From Pseudomonadota bacterium (GTDB taxonomy: Bacteria; Pseudomonadota; Alphaproteobacteria; Rhizobiales; Tepidamorphaceae), in the NCBI GenBank assembly GCA_023458595.1, contig JAEWYT010000055.1, forward strand, positions 1 through 38,249: a stretch of DNA of 38,249 bases, in the 5' to 3' direction. Below are positions 31,140-38,249 of this stretch, one piece after another (the stretch's first letter is position 1; each line of letters begins with the position of its first letter). Under the pieces are notes generated by a model. That model was not told the origin of the DNA and searched no databases. It saw only the letters and a list, made by a program, of their open reading frames with translations. The position numbers and the translations under genes are program-made.

Positions 31140-32689
31140 CGCCGGACCGGGGTGCCGCGAACCTCGTGGCCATCGTCGAGCGAGAGGCGACAGAAACGGG
31201 CGAGCGCGTGTTTCTTGTCGATCCCGACTTCAATCGCACGACAGTCGCGAACTTCGAGATACGCGCGCGACAGGCCGCAGCCTTCCTGCAGTCGCTGGGG
31301 GTCGGGCGTGGCGACCGGGTCTGCACCATCTGCAACAATTGCACGGAGTATTTCGTCGCGACGTTCGGTGCTTGGCGGATCGGTGCGATCGCCGTCCCGC
31401 TCAACCCCGACCAGCGGGGCGCGATCCTTGCCCAGATGATCGGCGATGCCGAGCCGGCGGTGATCCTCCACGACGACGACGGCCAGCGTGCGCTGGACAG
31501 CCTGCCGGAAGGCGTGGCCCGTCCGCCGGCGGCCAGCCTCGACCGTCTCGGCGATGCCGATCCCGCAGAGACCCCTCCGGCTTCGTACGATCCGGTGTCA
31601 CCGGCGCTGATCCTCTACAGCTCCGGGACGACGGGAGTGTCGAAGGGCTGCGTCCTGTCGCACGAGTACATGGTCTGGGCCGGGGAGGAGTTCTGTCGCG
31701 CCGGCAGCCTGACGCCGGCGGATTCGGTGTACACCTCCGGGCCATTCTACCACATCAACGCCTGGTGGGCCTTCGCCGGCTCGGTGGTCGGCGGGCTCAC
31801 CCATACCTTCGAAGTCCGCTTCTCCGCTTCCCGTTTCTGGGACCGGGCGGCGGCGGCCGGCGCAACGATCTTCGACTATGTCGGCGTGATGGTTGCGATC
31901 ATGCTGCGACGGGAGGAGGGGCCCGGCCCTGCCTGCCGGCTGCGCGCCGGCCTCGGCGGCGCAGCGCGGCCCGATGAGGTTGAAGCGTTCCGCGCGCGCT
32001 TCGGCGTCGCCCTTCTCGAATGCTACGGACTTACCGAGTGTTGCCTGCCGATCTTCCAGCGGGAGCACGAGTTCCGGACTGGCTCGATTGGACTGCTCTC
32101 GGAGTTCTTCGAGGCGCGCCTCGTCGACGATCATGGCGCGGACGTGCCGGAGGGCGGGATGGGCGAACTCTGGCTGAAGCCGAAGGAGCGCCGCGTCATC
32201 TTCTCCGGCTACTGGCGCCGCCCCGACCTCACTGAAGCCGCCTTCCGCGACGGCTGGTTCCGGACCGGCGACATGTGCCGGCGGGACGCCGAGGGTTACT
32301 ACTACTATCTCGACCGCAAGCGCCACTTCATCCGCAGGCGCGGCGAGAACATCAGCCCCTTCGAGGTGGAAGGCGTGATCTTCGACCATCCGGCGGTCGC
32401 CAACTGCGCCATCATCGGCGTTCCGGCGGAGCTGGGCGAAGAGGACGTGCTGCTCGCGGTCCAGCCCAAGGAGGGCATGGCGATCGACCCGGCGGCGCTG
32501 GTCGACTGGTGCCGCGAGCGCCTCGCGGACCATCTGGTGCCCCGCTATGTCCGTGTCATGCGGCTGCCGCTCACGCCGAGCGAGCGCGTCGAGAAGCAGA
32601 AGCTGCGTGACGCGGGCGTGACGCCGGACACCTACGACGCCGGTACGGGTCGGTCGGCCAATGTCTCAAACCGAAAAGGAACTGCGTGA
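31136..32689 (+). CDS. Acyl-CoA ligase (AMP-forming, ANL superfamily)
   Basis: From the ATG at 31136 the protein is 517 residues. Adenylation motifs are in order: A3 L-Y-S-S-G-T-T-G-V-S-K-G near residue 160, A5 Y-G-L-T-E-C-C near residue 300, A7 W-F-R-T-G-D-M near residue 376, hinge D-R-K-R-H-F-I-R-R-R-G-E-N-I-S, and A10 with a late Lys in R-V-E-K-Q-K-L-R. It would activate a carboxylate with ATP and CoA. The overall look resembles CaiC-type and medium-chain acyl-CoA ligases. With the crotonase and transporter it suggests uptake followed by CoA-thioester degradation; the actual acid is unknown. Confidence 0.9.
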   Translation: MTPDRGAANLVAIVEREATETGERVFLVDPDFNRTTVANFEIRARQAAAFLQSLGVGRGDRVCTICNNCTEYFVATFGAWRIGAIAVPLNPDQRGAILAQMIGDAEPAVILHDDDGQRALDSLPEGVARPPAASLDRLGDADPAETPPASYDPVSPALILYSSGTTGVSKGCVLSHEYMVWAGEEFCRAGSLTPADSVYTSGPFYHINAWWAFAGSVVGGLTHTFEVRFSASRFWDRAAAAGATIFDYVGVMVAIMLRREEGPGPACRLRAGLGGAARPDEVEAFRARFGVALLECYGLTECCLPIFQREHEFRTGSIGLLSEFFEARLVDDHGADVPEGGMGELWLKPKERRVIFSGYWRRPDLTEAAFRDGWFRTGDMCRRDAEGYYYYLDRKRHFIRRRGENISPFEVEGVIFDHPAVANCAIIGVPAELGEEDVLLAVQPKEGMAIDPAALVDWCRERLADHLVPRYVRVMRLPLTPSERVEKQKLRDAGVTPDTYDAGTGRSANVSNRKGTA

Positions 32690-33724
32690 ATGCGTGCGGT
32701 CGGCATGCGCCATATCGGTGAGCCTGAGCTGGTGGAGGTCGATGATCCCGGCGATCCGGGACCGGGCGAGGTGCGTGTCGCCGTCGAGATGGTGGCGCTG
32801 TCGATCGCCGAGGTGCGAGCGGTCCGCGGCGACCGTTTCCGCCATTTCGGACAGGTGCTCGACCCCGACGACCCGTTTGTCTTCGGCTTCGCGGGCGTGG
32901 GTCGGGTCGAAGCGTCCGGCGATCCGGCCGTAGCGGCCGGCACCAGGGTGATCCTGTCAGGCGTCGAGACTTGCGGCGCCTGCGGGTTCTGCCGCCGGGA
33001 TCTGGAGAACCATTGCCCGAACGTGAAGTTCGCCGGGATCGACATCGGCTGCCCCGGCTTCGCGCGCCAGTCGATCGTTCTGCCGGCGCGCCGCGTCTTC
33101 GCGCTGCCGGAATCGTTCCGGTCCGAGATCGCCTGCGTCGTCTCGGAGGTCGCGACGACGATCCATGCGCTACATCGTGGTCGAGTCCGGGCGGGTGAAT
33201 CGGTTGGCATCGTCGGCGCCGGCCGGCACGGTCGCCAGCTCATCCGGGTAGCACGGCGCCGGGGCGCGCATGTTGTCGCCGTGGACCCGAGCCCCGTCGC
33301 CCTGGAACTCGCCCTGGCCGCCGGAGCCAACGTCGCGCTGTTGCCGGATCAGGTTTCCGGCCGACAGGTCGACGTGGTCGTGCACGCCAATTCGGTCGAG
33401 GCCTCTCTGGGCCTGTGCTTCGACATGGCGCGGCCGGGCGGCCGGATCGTCGCCCTCGGCACGCCAGCGGGTCTGGACGTCGTCATTCCCCGAGCGGGCG
33501 AGCGTCTGGCCAGACTGGAACGTGAGCTGATTGGCACCGACAGCAAGACCGCCGCCGGATACCGGGCGGCGATCGAGCTTATGTCGACGGGGGACGAGGA
33601 CTGGGACATCCGCCGGCCGCGCCACGTGCCGATGGCGGACGCGCCGTCGGAGCTTCGGGCTGCCGCGGCGAGCTGGCCGCCGGCCGACGACCTGTTCATT
33701 TCCATCGACGGAGCGGCGGCATGA
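32690..33724 (+). CDS. MDR-superfamily alcohol dehydrogenase-like protein lacking catalytic zinc ligands
   Basis: The 344-residue protein has the zinc-type alcohol dehydrogenase architecture. The structural-zinc lobe is complete (C-G-A-C-G-F-C-R-R-D-L-E-N-H-C near residue 97-111) and so is a Rossmann fold (V-G-I-V-G-A-G-R-H-G-R-Q near residue 170). The catalytic zinc site is not: the usual C-G-(T/S)-D is S-I-A-E-V, and the usual G-H-E is G-F-A-G. So it cannot hold zinc in the classic way and may reduce C=C bonds, work without metal, or be inactive. It begins right after the ligase stop and overlaps the next gene. Confidence 0.85.
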   Translation: MRAVGMRHIGEPELVEVDDPGDPGPGEVRVAVEMVALSIAEVRAVRGDRFRHFGQVLDPDDPFVFGFAGVGRVEASGDPAVAAGTRVILSGVETCGACGFCRRDLENHCPNVKFAGIDIGCPGFARQSIVLPARRVFALPESFRSEIACVVSEVATTIHALHRGRVRAGESVGIVGAGRHGRQLIRVARRRGAHVVAVDPSPVALELALAAGANVALLPDQVSGRQVDVVVHANSVEASLGLCFDMARPGGRIVALGTPAGLDVVIPRAGERLARLERELIGTDSKTAAGYRAAIELMSTGDEDWDIRRPRHVPMADAPSELRAAAASWPPADDLFISIDGAAA

Positions 33725-34188
33725 CGGCATTAGACGAGACCCGACCGCCGGAGGTGCCGCTGGCGATCGCGCGCATGCTTCGGGCGCTAAGGCGGTGTGA
33801 CGCCCGCGAGATAGCCGTGGTCGCCGACCCGGCGGGACGGGAGATCGCCGGCGCGCTCGCCGCGCGTATCGGCATCGCGGTCGTTCCGGCAGGCGGCGAG
33901 AACGCGCATCCAGTCGTCCTGCATGCCGATCCGCGGGAAGGGACGCTGGGGTCCGCGATCCGCGCTGCCACCCATTTGGGGACGGTGGTGACGACGGGGC
34001 CCTATCCGGGCGACGCCGCCGTGATCGCCGACTACTACCGGGAGATCATCGTCAAGGAGATGTCGGTGATCGGCTCCGGGCAACCCAGCCGCGCCGACAT
34101 GGAGGAAGCGCTCTCCATCGTCGCGGCGTGGACCTTCAATGTATCCCCCGCCGCGGCGGCGGACGTGCCGAGCGGCGACGATGGCTGA
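33721..34188 (+). CDS. Stand-alone half-length MDR-like Rossmann protein
   Basis: I do not recognise a named family for this 155-residue protein. Its second half reads like the end of an MDR dehydrogenase nucleotide-binding domain (G-T-V-V-T-T-G-P-Y-P-G, then I-I-V-K-E-M-S-V-I-G-S-G, then M-E-E-A-L-S-I-V). The front half has a short beta-alpha-beta (I-A-V-V-A-D-P-A-G-R-E-I-A). No substrate domain or zinc lobe is present. It overlaps the full-length MDR gene by four bases and the ATPase gene by eight. It could be a decayed second dehydrogenase or a subunit that complements the zinc-site-deficient neighbour. Confidence 0.6.
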   Translation: MTALDETRPPEVPLAIARMLRALRRCDAREIAVVADPAGREIAGALAARIGIAVVPAGGENAHPVVLHADPREGTLGSAIRAATHLGTVVTTGPYPGDAAVIADYYREIIVKEMSVIGSGQPSRADMEEALSIVAAWTFNVSPAAAADVPSGDDG

Positions 34189-35296
34189 AGTCTCTCCGAA
34201 GTCCTCGTCCGGACACGGCGCGGGACGTCCGCCGGCGCTGAAGCTGGAAGGCGTGCAAAAGTCCTACGGTGGGGTCCGCGCTCTCGAGCCCACCGACCTC
34301 ACAGTCCGCGAAGGCGAGATAGTCACCCTGCTCGGTCCGAGCGGTTCGGGGAAGTCGACGATCCTGTCGATCGCCGCCGGCATTACCGAGCCGGACGCGG
34401 GCAGGGTGGTCTTCCACGGTGAGGACTACACCCATCGGCCCATGCACCTGCGCGGCGTGGGCATGGTGTTTCAGCGCTACACCCTGTTCCCGAACAAGAC
34501 GGTCGCCGAGAACGTAGCCTTCCCCTTGCAGGTGCGCCGCCTGCCGCGCGACGAGGTGGCCGCCCGAGTCGAGCGGTTCCTCGCGCTGGTGTCGTTGACG
34601 GCGCAGGCCGACCGCTATCCCTCGCAGATCTCCGGCGGGCAAGCCCAGCGCGTCGCGCTGGCGCGCGCCCTGGTCTTCGAGCCGTCGCTGCTACTGATGG
34701 ACGAGCCGCTCGGGGCGCTCGACCGCCGCCTGCGCCAGGATCTGCAGGAGGAGATCCGCCGCATCCAGCAGGCGACCGGCGTGCCGACCCTCTATGTCAC
34801 CCACGACCAGGAGGAGGCGATGAATCTGTCCGACTGCATCGTCATCGTCCGCGACGGTCGCATCGTGGCGTCGGGCGGCCCCCGCGAGCTCTACCGGGAT
34901 CCGAGCACTCTCTGGAATGCTGCCTTCCTGGGTGACGTCAATGCGCGGCGGCTTGCTTCCTGGGAGCTCCGCTCTGACGGCCTCGCCAGGGCCCTGACCG
35001 AATCGGGTACCGCGACGTTCGCCCGTGCCCCGGAGAGCGGGAAGGTCGACGATGCTCATGTTGTGATAAGGCCCGAAAGATGCATAGTCGCGCTGGATCA
35101 TCCGGTGACGGAAAATGCATATCGCGGCACTGTCATTGGCACGACCTACCTCGGCGCCCAGCAACGGGTCGACGTGCGGCTGGAGGACGGATGGGAGCTT
35201 CGTGCCGTTTTGCCGGGCGACCAGCCACCGCCCGGTGTCGGGGAATCCGTCTACTGCGGCTGGGATCCGGACGCGGCCCTCATCGTCGCCGGCTAG
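34181..35296 (+). CDS. ABC transporter ATP-binding protein, PotA-type
   Basis: From the ATG at 34181 the protein is 371 residues. Walker A is G-P-S-G-S-G-K-S-T-I-L near residue 50, the signature I-S-G-G-Q-A-Q-R-V-A-L near residue 150, and Walker B L-L-L-M-D-E-P-L-G-A-L-D. The C-terminal third is a TOBE-like regulatory domain (V-I-R-P-E-R-C-I-V-A-L-D). It completes the polyamine-type importer, although it sits five genes away from the permeases. It overlaps the preceding gene by eight bases. Confidence 0.92.
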   Translation: MAEVSPKSSSGHGAGRPPALKLEGVQKSYGGVRALEPTDLTVREGEIVTLLGPSGSGKSTILSIAAGITEPDAGRVVFHGEDYTHRPMHLRGVGMVFQRYTLFPNKTVAENVAFPLQVRRLPRDEVAARVERFLALVSLTAQADRYPSQISGGQAQRVALARALVFEPSLLLMDEPLGALDRRLRQDLQEEIRRIQQATGVPTLYVTHDQEEAMNLSDCIVIVRDGRIVASGGPRELYRDPSTLWNAAFLGDVNARRLASWELRSDGLARALTESGTATFARAPESGKVDDAHVVIRPERCIVALDHPVTENAYRGTVIGTTYLGAQQRVDVRLEDGWELRAVLPGDQPPPGVGESVYCGWDPDAALIVAG

Positions 35297-35314
35297 GAAT
35301 GCAAGGAGGGTCGC

Positions 35315-36052
35315 GTGATGAAGCCTCGATCGGGGCGAGCAGCCACCGATTCCAGGATCTTGCGCGCGGCGGTGCGTCTGTTCGCGCACCATGGATTCCA
35401 GGCGACCGGGATCCGCGAACTGGCCGATGCGGCGGGCATCTCGTCGGCAGCGCTCTACCACTACATGGGCACCAAGGAGGACCTCCTGGTGCGAATCATG
35501 GCCGATGCCCTGCAGGCTTGGTTCGAGGTGGCCGAGCAGGCCTGTCGGGAGGTGGACGAGCCGCCGGAGAAGCTTTGCGCGTTCATCCGTTCGCACGTCA
35601 TATGCACGAGCCTGTTCACGCTGGAATCGACCGTCATCGACACCGAGGTGCGCTCGCTGAGCGCGGTGGCGCGCGCACGCATCGTCGCCCTGCGAGACAG
35701 GTACGAGACGCTTCTCCGCGATACGTTGACGGCAGGCATCGAGGCGGGCGTCTTCAGTGTTCGCGACATGCGGCTGACGAGCCTCGGCCTGTTGGAGATG
35801 TGCAACGGAATCAGTCGCTGGTATCGGCCGGACGGACGCGCCTCGGTCGAGGAAATCGCCGACAGTTTCGCCGAAATCGCCCTTGGCGCGGTGCGCGCAA
35901 CACGGGAGGAGGCGCCGTTGCTGGTCGCGGACCTGAACGCTCCGCCGAGCGCCCAATACGTGCAGATGGTGCGCGAGAGCCCGGTGCTGCAGCGCTTCGC
36001 CGACCTTTCGGCGTCTGTCGACCTTGAACTGGAAAGGGACCTCAGCAAATGA
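35315..36052 (+). CDS. TetR-family transcriptional regulator
   Basis: The 245-residue protein has an N-terminal TetR helix-turn-helix (A-V-R-L-F-A-H-H-G-F-Q-A-T-G-I-R-E-L then G-I-S-S-A-A-L-Y-H-Y-M-G-T-K) and a helical ligand domain resembling TetR_C members that sense acyl-CoA or aromatic compounds. AAGGAGGG is 6-8 bases upstream. Lying within the operon, it most likely represses it at the 27423 palindrome and is released by a pathway intermediate, perhaps an acyl-CoA. That is inference from position and symmetry. Confidence 0.9.
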   Translation: MMKPRSGRAATDSRILRAAVRLFAHHGFQATGIRELADAAGISSAALYHYMGTKEDLLVRIMADALQAWFEVAEQACREVDEPPEKLCAFIRSHVICTSLFTLESTVIDTEVRSLSAVARARIVALRDRYETLLRDTLTAGIEAGVFSVRDMRLTSLGLLEMCNGISRWYRPDGRASVEEIADSFAEIALGAVRATREEAPLLVADLNAPPSAQYVQMVRESPVLQRFADLSASVDLELERDLSK

Positions 36053-36354
36053 TCGCCAGGATTTGGCGTGGTTGGACGACCGCGGCGCAGGCCGAAGCAT
36101 TCGAGGGGCATGTGCGCAGGCAGTTGCCTACGATCCAGGCCCAGTCCGGATATTGCGGCCTGACGCTGCTGCGTCTCGACGAAGGCGAGGAGGTTCAGTT
36201 CGTCACCGTCACCACCTTCGCCAGCATGGATGACGTTGTCGCATTTGCGGGTCCTAACCATACCGAGGCCGTGATCCCTCCGGCCTTGCGGCAGACCCTC
36301 CATCGGGTTGGCGGCGCAGTCGAGCACTACGAAGTTGTCTTGAAGGACGGCTGA
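36049..36354 (+). CDS. Small ferredoxin-like dimeric barrel protein (ABM-like)
   Basis: The 101-residue protein resembles the antibiotic biosynthesis monooxygenase (ABM) dimeric alpha/beta barrel: an opening beta strand (M-I-A-R-I-W-R-G-W), a helix, Y-C-G-L-T-L-L-R-L, then V-Q-F-V-T-V-T-T-F-A-S-M-D-D-V-V-A-F-A-G. Such proteins are cofactor-free oxygenases, isomerases or ligand-binders. ATGA overlap with the TetR gene makes it the last gene of the operon. The family call is moderate; function is unknown. The following 224 bases (36355-36578) show no gene. Confidence 0.7.
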   Translation: MIARIWRGWTTAAQAEAFEGHVRRQLPTIQAQSGYCGLTLLRLDEGEEVQFVTVTTFASMDDVVAFAGPNHTEAVIPPALRQTLHRVGGAVEHYEVVLKDG

Positions 36355-36578
36355 GGCCGCCTTCCGGCAGGCGAAGAGCTCGCTGATGAATGCGGTCTGC
36401 TACCTGCTGTCGGTCCTTCGGACACGCAGTTGAGGCGGAGCGGATTCGACTTGTTCCGGACCATATCCTGCGGTCTCGAAATAACTTCGGGGTTGACCTG
36501 TCTCCAGTTCTGCGAAGCACCTTATCTCGGTGTCCACGAAACCGGCAGCAAGCCAGCCACTTTTTCCAATGCACAAAC

Positions 36579-37133
36579 TCACGAGGTTCGGTTGCGTCGT
36601 ATCCGTAAGAAAACAAGAGAAGATACGAGTGCGATCTTTGTAGCCTCTCCGAAGGCAAATGGGAGTAGCCCGCTAGCCACCGCCTGCGCCGGACCAAATA
36701 GGATCGCGAGCCAGGCTACACCGAGCCCCATAATAACGAGATCACCGAAGACAAGCGTCGCGACGATGCCTGAAAGCCTGCGCGCGGCTCCCAGTTCCAT
36801 GAGCCGACCAACTGCGACCGTCGCAACGAGGAAGCCGACGAGATAGCCGCCGGTCGGTCCGGACAAATAACTCAGTCCACCACCCGTGGCGAAGACCGGA
36901 AGCCCAGCCGCACCTTCGACGAGATACGCCAGGACGCTCGCCCCACTCAGTCGCCAGCCGAGAGTGACGCCCAGCAGAAGAGCCGCACCGGTCTGCAACG
37001 TCATGGGCACCGGCCAGAACGGCACTTGGATCTTGGCGCTGACGACGAGCACCAGGTTGCCGATCAGGAGGAGGGCAACCGTCCGAAGCCACGGCGGCAC
37101 AGGGACGCCGGTCGTGATGGAGGTCGAATTCAT
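36579..37133 (-). CDS. bioY: Biotin transporter S component BioY
   Basis: From the ATG at 37133 (GGAG seven bases upstream) the protein is 184 residues with about six hydrophobic helices. BioY hallmarks are present: K-I-Q-V-P-F-W-P-V-P-M-T-L-Q-T near residue 36, G-A-A-G-L-P-V-F near residue 75, and G-G-L-S-Y-L-S-G-P-T-G-G-Y-L-V-G-F near residue 86. It captures biotin, alone or with an energy-coupling module; none is visible here. It lies 26 bases downstream of a biotin carboxylase gene, a sensible pairing since that enzyme uses biotin. With the 5' end of that gene lost, its own promoter is unclear. Confidence 0.93.
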   Translation of the reverse strand: MNSTSITTGVPVPPWLRTVALLLIGNLVLVVSAKIQVPFWPVPMTLQTGAALLLGVTLGWRLSGASVLAYLVEGAAGLPVFATGGGLSYLSGPTGGYLVGFLVATVAVGRLMELGAARRLSGIVATLVFGDLVIMGLGVAWLAILFGPAQAVASGLLPFAFGEATKIALVSSLVFLRIRRNRTS

Positions 37134-37159
37134 GAAGGTCGCTCCAATCTGTCTGGCCC

Positions 37160-38125
37160 TCACTTGCCGAGGAGGGCATCTCGATAGGTGTCGATGAAAT
37201 CCGTGCCGATGTCGCCTTTGCGGAATGCTGGATGATCCAGAGTGGCGATTAGGAACGCGCGATTTGTCTTGATGCCTTCGATCCGGATTACCTTGAGAGC
37301 GTTGCGAACGCGCTCTATCGCGGTCTCACGATCTGCTCCCCATCCGATGACCTTGGCAATCATAGGGTCGTAGTAGGCTGTGATCTTGTCTCCAGCCGCG
37401 ACGCCGATGTCGATACGAACCCCATCGACGCCGGTGGGCAGGTCGAGCATGCCGAGCGTGCCGGGAGAGGGCAGAAAGTTCTTATCGGGGTTCTCCGCAT
37501 AGAGGCGGCATTCGATCGCATGACCGATGCGCGGCACCGCCGAGGGCAGCACGTCGCGCGACGGTTCGCCGGCCGCCAGACGAAGCTGCAGCGAGATGAG
37601 GTCCGAACCGGTGATTTCTTCGCTGACGGGGTGCTCGACCTGGATACGGGTGTTCATTTCCAGGAAGTAGAATTCCTCGGATTCCGCATCGAGGATGAAC
37701 TCGACCGTGCCGGCGCTGCGGTAGCGTTGTTGGTGGGCGAGCGAAAGGGCGGCCTTGTACATCTTCTCGCGCACCGCCGCGCTGATCTGCGGCGCGGGCG
37801 CTTCCTCGATGATCTTCTGGAAGCGCCGCTGCAGCGAACAGTCGCGGTCGTGGAAATGCACGACGTGACCGTCGCCCCCGCCGAACACCTGGACTTCGAC
37901 ATGGCGCGCACGGCGTACGAATCGCTCGAGGAACACCGTCGAATCCCCGAATGCCCGAGCGGCCATCGAACAGGTAGCCTCGACGGCGGCCTGGAGCCGG
38001 GCAGCGTCGTCTACGCGCCTCATTCCGATCCCGCCGCCGCCCGCGGCCGCCTTCACGAGGAGAGGGTATCCAACTTCCTCGGCGGCCTCGGTCAGGCCAG
38101 CCGTGTCACCCGCCTCGAAACGCGG
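37160..38125 (-). pseudogene. Biotin carboxylase, 5'-truncated by an IS3-family element
   Basis: The remaining 321 codons hold the ATP-grasp and C-terminal parts: L-V-K-A-A-A-G-G-G-G-I-G-M-R, R-D-C-S-L-Q-R-R-F-Q-K-I-I-E-E-A-P-A-P, E-M-N-T-R-I-Q-V-E-H-P-V-S-E-E and A-I-E-C-R-L-Y-A-E-N-P. The N-terminal Rossmann-like domain (roughly 120-140 residues) is missing. Sequence stops being carboxylase-like at 38125, where the IS terminus begins. An ATG inside the IS (38155) keeps the frame open, giving a 331-residue product without a functional N-terminus. The C-terminus has no biotinyl domain, so it was a carboxylase subunit of a multi-subunit acyl-CoA carboxylase type. Confidence 0.85.
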
Positions 38126-38249
38126 TGACGTTGCCCCCAGTTTGCCCTCACTCATGACTGGACTCTGTTCTCGTTGTGGTCCCTCCGGGACCGGGTTGCA
38201 AACTCGTTCGGGGTAAGGCCACCGAGGCTCGTATGAGGCCGGCAGGCGT
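38126..38249 (-). mobile_element. IS3-family insertion sequence, one end only (runs off the right edge)
   Basis: The terminus begins TGACGTTGCCCCCAGTTTG at 38126, starting with the TG dinucleotide usual for IS3 ends. The transposase stop lies 26 bases inside it. The remainder of the element is outside the window, so the other inverted repeat and target duplication cannot be seen. Confidence 0.75.
38152..38249 (-). CDS. IS3-family transposase OrfB, C-terminal end (partial)
   Basis: The last 31 codons, read on the minus strand, give R-P-H-T-S-L-G-G-L-T-P-N-E-F-A-T-R-S followed by R-R-D-H-N-E-N-R-V-Q-S and a stop. R-P-H-x-S-L-G-G-L-T-P-N-E-F is a standard ending of IS3-family transposases. The start lies beyond position 38249. 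This copy looks intact, unlike the decayed relic at 27068. Confidence 0.8.
   Translation of the reverse strand, partial: ACRPHTSLGGLTPNEFATRSRRDHNENRVQS

Noticed and set aside
1..38249. CRISPR array or tandem repeat arrays
   Set aside because: No regularly spaced repeats with unique spacers were seen on reading the window.

Overview
The window is GC-rich DNA, dense in genes, with many ATGA and TGATG stop/start overlaps. Protein families such as GcvA-like LysR, PaiB, a Trb-type conjugation operon with DUF2274 and DUF736, and a GIY-YIG protein read as alphaproteobacterial (Rhodospirillales or Hyphomicrobiales-like). I cannot name the species from sequence alone. It looks like an accessory chromosomal region holding two uptake/catabolism operons, a relic of an integrated conjugative element, and insertion-sequence debris.

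Region 1 (1-9917) holds mostly single genes: a Tat-exported lipoprotein L,D-transpeptidase, a small exported protein, a LysR regulator, a GIY-YIG protein, a nitronate monooxygenase-like flavoprotein, a divergent GMC oxidoreductase, a stand-alone protoglobin, a cytosolic-looking molybdopterin oxidoreductase, and a GhrA-like 2-hydroxyacid dehydrogenase. Region 2 (10195-19206) is a tightly coupled run: a peptide-type ABC importer (Tat-exported binding protein, two permeases, one fused double ATPase), an HSL-type esterase, a PaiB-like flavin protein, an amidase-signature hydrolase and an AraC-type regulator. The likely theme is import and hydrolysis of a small amide- or ester-containing compound.

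Region 3 (19320-26948) starts with 48 bp identical or nearly identical to the 3' part of tRNA-Pro(CGG). This is fused through a shared GAACGA to the last 92 codons of trbE. It continues with trbJ-trbL-trbF-trbG-trbI, a DUF2274 gene with an apparent 2-nt frameshift, DUF736, and an AbiEi/AbiEii type IV toxin-antitoxin pair. This is the left end of a tRNA-integrated conjugative element that lost its trbB-D and most of trbE. A degraded IS3-family transposase tail (27068-27322) follows.

Region 4 (27414-36354) is the most interesting part. A promoter whose spacer is occupied by a perfect 16-bp palindrome precedes a putrescine/spermidine-type ABC importer (binding protein, two permeases, ATPase). 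Interleaved with the importer are an enoyl-CoA hydratase, an acyl-CoA ligase, an MDR dehydrogenase that has lost its catalytic zinc ligands, and a stand-alone half-length MDR-like Rossmann protein. A TetR regulator and a small dimeric alpha/beta-barrel (ABM-like) protein end the run. Most genes overlap, so this reads as one self-regulated unit for import and CoA-dependent breakdown of an unidentified substrate. Region 5 (36579-38249, minus strand) holds bioY behind a biotin carboxylase gene whose 5' end is cut off by an IS3-family element that runs off the right edge.
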